NCBI GenBank assembly: GCA_011620145.1
Contig: WOZT01000095.1
Coordinates: 1-6,530, forward strand
From: Gammaproteobacteria bacterium
GTDB taxonomy: Bacteria; Pseudomonadota; Gammaproteobacteria; UBA5335
Direction of reading: 5' to 3'
DNA length: 6,530 bases
Positions within the stretch are counted from its first letter, which is position 1; every line of letters starts with the position of its first letter. The position numbers and the translations under genes were made by a program. Of the stretch, positions 1 to 6,530 are shown piece by piece. Under the pieces are notes generated by a model that searched no databases, was not told where the DNA came from, and worked only from the letters and a program-made list of their open reading frames with translations.

Positions 1-36
1 GAATTGCGTTGCTCACCCGGCGATGGGCGCAAGCGG

Positions 37-42
37 TTTAAT
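37..42 (+). promoter_or_regulatory. Possible -10 element upstream of the small exported protein gene
   Basis: The hexamer TTTAAT matches five of six bases of the sigma-70 -10 consensus TATAAT. It lies 49 bases before the ATG at 92, which would give an untranslated leader of about 43 bases. No good -35 hexamer is found at 16-18 bases upstream (the bases there are CACCCG-like), so the call rests on one short match and is weak. An upstream promoter outside the window is equally possible. Confidence 0.2.
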
Positions 43-77
43 CCACCGTTTTGCGTCGTCGGTGTCTCAAGAATTTT

Positions 78-83
78 GGAGGA
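78..83 (+). promoter_or_regulatory. Shine-Dalgarno site fixing the start at 92
   Basis: GGAGGA lies 8-9 bases before the ATG at 92 and is a near-perfect ribosome binding site. It decides between two in-frame starts: the earlier ATG at 23 has no such site and would put 23 mostly polar residues in front of an otherwise textbook signal peptide. Confidence 0.75.
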
Positions 84-91
84 AACGATTC

Positions 92-472
92 ATGAAAAAG
101 CGTGTTGTGTTGTTGTTTTCGACCGCCGCGATGGCGGCTGTTTCCCTTTCGGCGAGTGCCGGCATGACGGATCTTGCCGACAGCCGTCTGGCGGAGGTCT
201 CCGGTCAGGGCTATACGCTCACTGTCGGCGTCACGCCTCATCCGGTGCCTTTCGCATACGAAGACTTCGTAGCCGAAGCGCCGGCATCGGTGGTAACGTT
301 CCAGAAGGCACTAACTGCGGCCTGGGCTCCGAACTATCCAACGAAAGTGGCTGCCACCCGCACCGCTGGATTGGCATTGACCAACGTCGGTTTGACGGCC
401 GCCACTGGCAAATTGCAGGCTATCCCCCACCTGGGCACGTGGGTGCCTTCGGTCTCCATTACGAGCCCCTGA
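92..472 (+). CDS. Small exported protein with N-terminal LAEVSGQG motif, function unknown
   Basis: The predicted protein has 126 residues. Residues 1-23 form a clear Sec signal peptide: MKKR positive start, hydrophobic core VVLLFSTAAMAAVSL, and cleavage site ASA before Gly24. The mature part begins with M-T-D-L-A-D-S-R-L-A-E-V-S-G-Q-G (residues 25-40). This matches from memory a pattern (roughly L-x-D-x-x-L-x-x-V-S/T-G-Q) placed right after the signal peptide in many gammaproteobacterial secreted proteins of unknown role, including the DUF6160 group; I could not search to confirm membership. The remaining 86 residues are rich in Ala, Thr, Val and Pro, have no cysteine and no second membrane segment, and alternate in a way that could suit beta strands. 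The start is set by GGAGGA at 78-83. A hairpin with a T run follows the stop by 13 bases, so this is probably a separate transcript from queA. Signal peptide and reading frame are well supported; function is not. Confidence 0.8.
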   Translation: MKKRVVLLFSTAAMAAVSLSASAGMTDLADSRLAEVSGQGYTLTVGVTPHPVPFAYEDFVAEAPASVVTFQKALTAAWAPNYPTKVAATRTAGLALTNVGLTAATGKLQAIPHLGTWVPSVSITSP

Positions 473-485
473 TCGCGCATTCCCG

Positions 486-511
486 CCGGCTTCCATCGAG
501 AGCCGGATTTT
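486..511 (+). terminator. Probable intrinsic terminator after the small exported protein gene
   Basis: CCGGCT (486-491) pairs with AGCCGG (501-506) across a nine-base loop; a T-G wobble can extend the stem by one pair. The stem is followed by A and then TTTT (508-511). It begins 13 bases after the stop codon at 470-472, the usual place for a rho-independent terminator. The T run is short, so termination may be partial. Confidence 0.6.
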
Positions 512-527
512 GGGTGACCGTGTAATT

Positions 528-560
528 GTCGCCCGGATGTCTCCGTGACTTCTGGGCGAT
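528..560 (+). other. Second strong hairpin between the exported protein gene and queA
   Basis: TCGCCCGGA (529-537) pairs with TCTGGGCGA (551-559), nine pairs including one G-T wobble. A single T-T mismatch (538/550) is followed by three more pairs, GTC (539-541) with GAC (547-549), closing a five-base loop. An outer G-T wobble at 528/560 is possible. The downstream tail TTCCTTCT is pyrimidine-rich but not a clean T run. It could be a backup terminator in tandem with the hairpin at 486-511, or a folded element in a longer queA leader if transcription starts upstream. It does not match any riboswitch I recognise. Confidence 0.5.
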
Positions 561-616
561 TCCTTCTGTCAACTATCCGAGAGGCTCACGTTGAAGCTGC
601 GAGAGCTGGCCTGTCC

Positions 617-625
617 TGCTAACAT
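617..625 (+). promoter_or_regulatory. Possible extended -10 promoter element just before queA
   Basis: TGCTAACAT fits an extended -10 (TGN followed by TAACAT, four of six consensus bases including the key A at position 2 and T at position 6). No convincing -35 is present at normal spacing; TTGAAG at 591-596 is 23 bases away, which is too far. If used, transcription would begin at about 631-634, essentially at the queA ATG. Confidence 0.3.
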
Positions 626-633
626 GCGCCGCC

Positions 634-2792
<2,159 letters not shown>

Positions 2793-2847
2793 TGGCCGCC
2801 GATTCGGGTGCCCCGCGGGGCCGATTGTACAGACAGGAACGGAATCT

Positions 2848-3177
2848 ATGAGTTTCTTTATCGCCGACGCATGGGCCCAGCAAGCACCGACCCAGCCCAG
2901 TATGTGGCTGAATGTCCTGCCTTTGGTGGTGCTTTTTGTGGTGTTCTACTTTGTGCTGATCCGGCCGCAAACGCAGCGGGCCAAGAAGCAGCGGGACATG
3001 CTGGCGGCCCTGAATCGGGGTGATGAAATCCTCACCACGGGGGGGCTGGCGGGGCGCATTGTGGAACTGGGAGAAACCTTCGTGGATCTCGAAATCGCCG
3101 ACAAGGTGGTCGTCAAAGTGCAGCGGCAAGCACTTGGGGCCTTACTGCCCAAGGGCACGCTCAAAAAGAAATCCTGA
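2848..3177 (+). CDS. yajC: Sec translocon accessory subunit YajC
   Basis: YajC is a small inner-membrane protein that associates with SecD and SecF and so with the SecYEG channel. The 109-residue product matches E. coli YajC (110 residues). It opens with MSFFIADAWA, nearly the same as the E. coli start. One membrane segment covers about residues 20-38 and ends in IRPQ (38-41), a conserved family signature. A basic cytoplasmic part follows (RAKKQRDML), then the GDEILTTGGLAGRI fold segment (58-71) and LLPKGTLKKK near the end. The start at 2848 is supported by AGGAA at 2835-2839 and the conserved N-terminus; an in-frame ATG at 2755 lies inside tgt and is rejected. The 55-base gap after tgt contains the 10-bp palindrome CCCCGCGGGG (2811-2820) but no terminator-like T run, so read-through from tgt is likely. 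Confidence 0.97.
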   Translation: MSFFIADAWAQQAPTQPSMWLNVLPLVVLFVVFYFVLIRPQTQRAKKQRDMLAALNRGDEILTTGGLAGRIVELGETFVDLEIADKVVVKVQRQALGALLPKGTLKKKS

Positions 3178-3203
3178 TCACGTCCGGCGAGGGTAAGGCG
3201 TCG

Positions 3204-5054
3204 ATGAATCGCTATTCCTGGTGGAAGAACGCACTGATCCTGTTGGTGCTGCTTGTTTCCTGTCTCTATGCACTGCCCAACCTGTTTGGGGAAGATCCAT
3301 CCATCCAGATTACGGGTGAACGCAATGCACCCGTTCCGGCCGAAGCCGTGGACACCATCAAGCGGGTCCTGCAGGAAAACGAATTGCTGCCCCGGGCGAT
3401 CGAGGCCCAGGACGGCCGCGTCCTGGTGCGTTACCTGGACAGCGAAACCCAGTTGCAGGCACGGCAGAAACTGGCAGAGGCCTTGGGCAGCAATTATGTG
3501 CTCGCGCTCAACCTCGCGCCGCGCACGCCGGCCTGGCTGCTGGCCATCGGCGCCCGCCCCATGAATCTGGGGCTGGACTTGCGCGGTGGCGTTCATTTCC
3601 TGCTTGAAGTGGACATGAAGGCCGCGGTCAGCCAGCGCCTGGAGCGCTATGAAACGGATCTGCGTCGCGGCCTGCGCGAAAGTGGGGTGCGCTATAACGG
3701 GATCGAACGGCGCGGGGATACCCTGACCATTACCCTGCGTGATGCCGCTGATCGGTCTTCAGCGCGCGACAGCATTCTCAAATCCTACCCCGAAGTGTTG
3801 GTGGACAATCCCGCCAATCGGCCTGACGCCCTGGTGTTGCGCCTGAGCGAGGCCGAGCAGGAGCACCTGCGCACTTTCGCGCTCCAGCAAAACCTCAACA
3901 CCCTGCGCAATCGCATCAACGAACTGGGCGTGGCCGAGCCGGTTGTTCAGCAACAGGGCAAGGACCGCATCGTCGTGCAATTGCCCGGCGTGCAGGACAC
4001 CGCCCGCGCCAAGGAAATCCTGGGTGCGACGGCGACATTGGAATTCCGCTTGGTGGACATGGATGCGGATGCGTCTCAGGCCGCCCGGACGGGTCAGGTG
4101 CCCCTGGGGGACAAACTCTACAAACACCGTAACGGCCGCCCCGTTCTGCTCAAGCGGGAACTGATCGTCACCGGCGATCAGTTGGTGGATGCCTCCTCCG
4201 GGTTTGACGGCCAATCGGGTGGCCCGACGGTCAATGTCACGCTGGACAACCGGGGCGCAACTCGAATGGGGGACACCACCCGCCAGAATCTGGGTCGACA
4301 GATGGCCGTGGTGTTCGTCGAGAATCGCAGTGATTTGCGTACCGAAAATGGCGAGACGGTGCGGGTCCGCCACTCGGTGGAAGAGGTGGTGAGCATTGCC
4401 ACCATCCAGGGAATATTCAGTAAGCGCTTCCAGATCACGGGTCTGGGTCAGCAGGAAGCGCGGGATCTGGCGTTGCTGCTGCGTTCTGGTGCCCTGGCCG
4501 CGCCCGTGGATATCGTCGAGGAACGCACGGTCGGCCCCAGCCTGGGTCAGCAGAACATCGAACAGGGCTGGAATGCCGCGCTGCTGGGATTCTTCCTGGT
4601 GGTTGGTGTGGTTGGCGTGTATTACAAGATTTTCGGTCTGATCGCCGATCTGGCGCTATTGGTCAACGTCATCGTGCTGGTGGCGCTGATGTCCATTTTG
4701 CAGGCCACACTGACCCTGCCGGGGATCGCGGGGATCGTCCTGACCGTGGGCATGGCGGTGGACGCCAACGTGCTGATCTTCGAGCGCATCCGCGAGGAAC
4801 TGCGCAACGGCAGCACGCCGCAGGCGGCGATCTATTCCGGCTATGAAAAGGCCTTTGCCACCATTGCCGACTCCAATATCACCACCATCATCGCCGCCAG
4901 CCTGTTGTTTGGCATGGGGTCCGGGCCGGTCCGTGGGTTTGCCGTCACCTTGGTGCTCGGCATCCTGGCGTCCATGTTCACCGCCATCACCGGCACACGG
5001 GCCCTGATCAACCTGATCTACGGCAACCGGCGCGTGACCCGGCTGTCCATCTAG
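3204..5054 (+). CDS. secD: Protein translocase subunit SecD
   Basis: SecD, with SecF, is an RND-superfamily membrane motor that uses the proton gradient to pull or release proteins on the periplasmic side of SecYEG. Its 616 residues compare with 615 in E. coli. Order of parts: first membrane segment about 10-28, ending in the conserved YALPNLFGEDP (22-32); a large periplasmic region with NLAPRTP (103-109) and LGLDLRGGVHFLLEVDM (122-138); LGVAEPVVQQQGKDRIVVQLPG (241-262 area); DTARAKEILGATATLEFRL (265-283); then IVEERTVGPSLG (437-448) and five membrane segments at about 456-473, 478-499, 505-526, 552-571 and 577-599. Asp520 in VGMAVDANVLI corresponds to the E. coli proton-relay residue Asp519. 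Start ATG 3204 follows GAGGGTAAGG at 3189-3198 and gives an N-terminus (MNRY) like that of E. coli (MLNRY). It begins 26 bases after yajC. No missing or broken segment is seen. Confidence 0.98.
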   Translation: MNRYSWWKNALILLVLLVSCLYALPNLFGEDPSIQITGERNAPVPAEAVDTIKRVLQENELLPRAIEAQDGRVLVRYLDSETQLQARQKLAEALGSNYVLALNLAPRTPAWLLAIGARPMNLGLDLRGGVHFLLEVDMKAAVSQRLERYETDLRRGLRESGVRYNGIERRGDTLTITLRDAADRSSARDSILKSYPEVLVDNPANRPDALVLRLSEAEQEHLRTFALQQNLNTLRNRINELGVAEPVVQQQGKDRIVVQLPGVQDTARAKEILGATATLEFRLVDMDADASQAARTGQVPLGDKLYKHRNGRPVLLKRELIVTGDQLVDASSGFDGQSGGPTVNVTLDNRGATRMGDTTRQNLGRQMAVVFVENRSDLRTENGETVRVRHSVEEVVSIATIQGIFSKRFQITGLGQQEARDLALLLRSGALAAPVDIVEERTVGPSLGQQNIEQGWNAALLGFFLVVGVVGVYYKIFGLIADLALLVNVIVLVALMSILQATLTLPGIAGIVLTVGMAVDANVLIFERIREELRNGSTPQAAIYSGYEKAFATIADSNITTIIAASLLFGMGSGPVRGFAVTLVLGILASMFTAITGTRALINLIYGNRRVTRLSI

Positions 5055-5057
5055 GAG
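5053..5057 (+). promoter_or_regulatory. secF ribosome binding site overlapping the secD stop codon
   Basis: AGGAG shares its first two bases with the secD stop codon TAG (5052-5054) and sits eight bases before GTG 5066. It supports GTG as the secF start and suggests that ribosomes finishing secD can restart on secF, keeping the two subunits in step. Confidence 0.7.
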
Positions 5058-5065
5058 CGCGTTTC

Positions 5066-5995
5066 GTGGAACTGTTTCCTCACAATTCCAAAGTCGATTT
5101 CATGGGTCAGCGCTATGTCTGGTATGCCATTTCGGGCGCGCTGATCTTTCTCTCCGTCGTCGGGTTGGCGGTGCGTGGACTGAATTTCGGCATCGATTTC
5201 ACCGGCGGCCTGGTGATGGAAGTGCGCTATCCGGAACCGGTCAATCTGGAAACCGTGCGTGAACAACTCGCCACCTCCGGTTTTGGGGAAGCCCAGGCCC
5301 AGCGTTTTGGCGCTGATCGGGACGTCATGATACGACTGCCTCCGCAGGCAGGTGTCGATCCCAAGCAGCTCGGGGACCGGGTCTTGAAGGCGCTGGCCAG
5401 CCATGATCCGGGCGTCCAGATGCAGCGGGTGGAATATGTTGGCCCGCAGGTGGGCTCGGAATTGGCGGATCAGGGCGGCTTGGCCCTGCTGATTGCCGTA
5501 GCCGGCATCATGCTCTACGTGGGGCTGCGGTTTGAATTTCGCCTGGCGTCGGGCGCCGTCATTGCCCTGGCACATGATGTGATCATTACCATCGGGGTCA
5601 TTTCCTGGGCCCAGGTCAGTTTTGACTTGAGTGTGCTGGCAGCCGTGCTGGGCATCATCGGCTACTCGATCAACGACTCCATCGTGATCTTCGATCGCAT
5701 CCGGGAGAACTTCATCAAACTGCGCCGCCTGACGCCCGCGGAAATCATCAATACCTCGGTCAACCAGACCCTGTCCCGCACCATCATGACCAACCTGACG
5801 GTTTTGCTGGTGTTGGTGGCGCTGCTGGTATTGGGTGGCGACACCTTGCGACCCTTCTCCATCACCATGTTGGTGGGCGCCATCTTTGGCACGTATTCCA
5901 CCATCTATGTGGCCAGCAGCATGGCCTTGGAAATGGGCGTGCGGCGGGAGCACCTGTTGCCCGTGGTGCGCGAAGGACCGAAAGACCAGCTATAA
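5066..5995 (+). CDS. secF: Protein translocase subunit SecF
   Basis: SecF is the partner of SecD in the proton-driven export motor of the inner membrane. The product has 309 residues, slightly shorter than E. coli SecF (323) mainly at the two ends. The first membrane segment is at about 20-37; FGIDFTGG (41-48) mirrors the DLRGG motif of SecD and opens the periplasmic domain (about 48-130), which closes with VEYVGPQVGSEL (122-133). Five further membrane segments lie at about 138-155, 160-183, 188-208, 240-258 and 264-286. Conserved signatures include ALAHDVIIT (167-175), IGYSINDSIVIFDRIREN (198-215), and NQTLSRT (233-239), where Arg238 corresponds by position to E. coli Arg247, proposed to act with SecD Asp519 in proton transfer. 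The GTG start is set by AGGAG at 5053-5057; the next in-frame ATG (5102) would remove the conserved-position N-terminal stretch before the first membrane segment. It is the last gene of the cluster. Confidence 0.97.
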   Translation: MELFPHNSKVDFMGQRYVWYAISGALIFLSVVGLAVRGLNFGIDFTGGLVMEVRYPEPVNLETVREQLATSGFGEAQAQRFGADRDVMIRLPPQAGVDPKQLGDRVLKALASHDPGVQMQRVEYVGPQVGSELADQGGLALLIAVAGIMLYVGLRFEFRLASGAVIALAHDVIITIGVISWAQVSFDLSVLAAVLGIIGYSINDSIVIFDRIRENFIKLRRLTPAEIINTSVNQTLSRTIMTNLTVLLVLVALLVLGGDTLRPFSITMLVGAIFGTYSTIYVASSMALEMGVRREHLLPVVREGPKDQL

Positions 5996-6006
5996 GCTTC
6001 TTCTGC

Positions 6007-6034
6007 GTGCTCCAGCCGTGACTGGCTGGAGCAC
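6007..6034. terminator. Perfect 11-bp inverted repeat between convergent secF and suhB genes
   Basis: GTGCTCCAGCC (6007-6017) is the exact reverse complement of GGCTGGAGCAC (6024-6034), with a six-base loop. It starts 11 bases after the secF stop and 8 bases after the minus-strand stop, so it is placed to end both transcripts. Neither side has a true T run: the plus strand continues TGCTTGGTT and the minus strand GCAGAAGAAG. It may work as a hairpin-only bidirectional terminator or as a 3' end stabiliser. Confidence 0.6.
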
Positions 6035-6042
6035 TGCTTGGT

Positions 6043-6530
6043 TCAGGGATGACGGCCCAGGGCGGGGGTCAGGTGGGGCTGGATGTCCCGCACCAGGGCG
6101 GCAAACAGACGCGGATTGCCGCAGACCAGATTGCCCGAGTCCATGAACCCATCGGGTTCCCCCGCCAGGTTCCCCACAATGCCGCCGGCTTCCTGAACCA
6201 GAACCACCCCTGCGGCGATATCCCAGGGTTTCAGGCCCAGCTCCCAATAACCATCCAGGCGTCCGCTGGCGACATAGGCGAGGTCCAGCGCGGCGGACCC
6301 GGCGCGCCGGATACCAGCCGCCTTGCTGGCGATCGTTTGCAGCATGCCGTAGTAGGCCGGGGCGTGGCTAAAGTCCCGAAACGGCAAGCCGGTGCCGATC
6401 AGTGCGCCCTCCAGGCTGCGGGCGGGCGTCACGCGGATGCGCCGGTCATTCAGGAACGCGCCCACCCCTCGGGAAGCGGTGTAAATCTCCCCGCGCACGG
6501 GGTCATGGATGACGCCATGTTCCAGCCGGC
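6043..6530 (-). CDS. suhB: Inositol-monophosphatase family protein, SuhB-like, N-terminus outside the window
   Basis: The visible 161 residues are the C-terminal roughly 60 percent of a protein that is about 267 residues in E. coli SuhB. The reading frame stays open to the right edge, so the start lies beyond 6530; the GTG at 6498 is internal, because the upstream residues RLEHGVIHDP match the family's conserved V-x-x-DP segment ahead of R-x-E-x-(Y/F)-TA. Visible signatures are G-x-G-A-FLN-x-R-x-I, the TGLPF segment, RRAGSAALDLAYVASGRLDGYWE, and the metal-binding PWDIAAG motif (Asp codon at 6220-6222), followed by EAGGIV and SGNLVCGNPR. The metal ligands of the EE and DPLDGT motifs would be off-window. 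E. coli SuhB hydrolyses inositol monophosphates in vitro and takes part in rRNA antitermination with the Nus factors; which role applies here cannot be read from this part. The same convergent position next to secF occurs in Pseudomonas, which favours SuhB over other members of the family. Confidence 0.92.
   Translation of the reverse strand, partial: RLEHGVIHDPVRGEIYTASRGVGAFLNDRRIRVTPARSLEGALIGTGLPFRDFSHAPAYYGMLQTIASKAAGIRRAGSAALDLAYVASGRLDGYWELGLKPWDIAAGVVLVQEAGGIVGNLAGEPDGFMDSGNLVCGNPRLFAALVRDIQPHLTPALGRHP

Noticed and set aside
257..271. Similarity of the CTTCGTA/TACGAAG arms to a loxP-type recombination site
   Set aside because: Only seven to eight bases agree, the arms are in the reversed order with a one-base centre instead of an eight-base spacer, and the site lies in a coding region with no recombinase nearby.
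2798..2826. Direct repeat GCCGATT (2798-2804 and 2820-2826) in the tgt-yajC gap
   Set aside because: Seven bases repeated at 22-base spacing in G+C-rich DNA is expected by chance, and no promoter or known operator accompanies it.
3252..3263. Lipobox-like L-V-S-C at SecD residues 17-20
   Set aside because: The four residues fit the lipoprotein pattern, but the segment is the first membrane anchor of SecD, kept uncleaved in the family and followed by the conserved YALPNLFGEDP. The Cys replaces a hydrophobic residue of E. coli SecD.
5051..5953. A 300-codon open frame on the minus strand across secF
   Set aside because: Same reasons: it mirrors secF almost exactly, is dominated by His, Gln, Asp and Gly, and has no family signature.
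6043..6498. GTG at 6498 as the start of the minus-strand gene
   Set aside because: The frame continues upstream to the window edge with residues that fit the family, and starting here would omit the metal-binding motifs of the N-terminal half.

Overview
The window reads as chromosomal core DNA of a G+C-rich gammaproteobacterium. The evidence is the gene order queA-tgt-yajC-secD-secF followed by a convergent suhB-type gene, together with close agreement with the E. coli proteins from memory in length and motifs. Pseudomonas carries the same neighbourhood. The genus cannot be fixed from this sequence. I see no insertion sequence, phage gene, CRISPR array, tRNA or rRNA.

Layout. Positions 1-91 are a short upstream region with one weak -10-like element. 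Positions 92-472 encode a small exported protein with a Sec signal peptide and a LAEVSGQG motif just after it; its function is unknown. Positions 473-633 are non-coding and hold two hairpins in tandem, the first a plausible intrinsic terminator, then an extended -10-like element almost touching the queA start codon. Positions 634-5995 are one dense co-directional cluster of five genes: queA and tgt (queuosine tRNA modification), then yajC, secD and secF (accessory Sec translocon). Junctions are a 4-base overlap, then gaps of 55, 26 and 11 bases, which suggests a single operon. Positions 5996-6042 hold a perfect 11-bp inverted repeat between convergent genes. Positions 6043-6530 are the C-terminal part of an inositol-monophosphatase/SuhB-family gene on the minus strand, cut by the window edge.

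How the genes work together. Tgt inserts preQ1 at the wobble base of GUN-anticodon tRNAs, and QueA then adds the epoxycyclopentanediol precursor from S-adenosylmethionine, so both act on the same nucleotide. YajC, SecD and SecF form the membrane subcomplex that uses the proton motive force to help SecYEG release exported proteins. The visible catalytic or proton-relay residues of all five are intact.

No clear undescribed system is present. The least explained item is the small secreted LAEVSGQG-motif protein and the structured 161-base gap after it. The rest is well-known housekeeping machinery.
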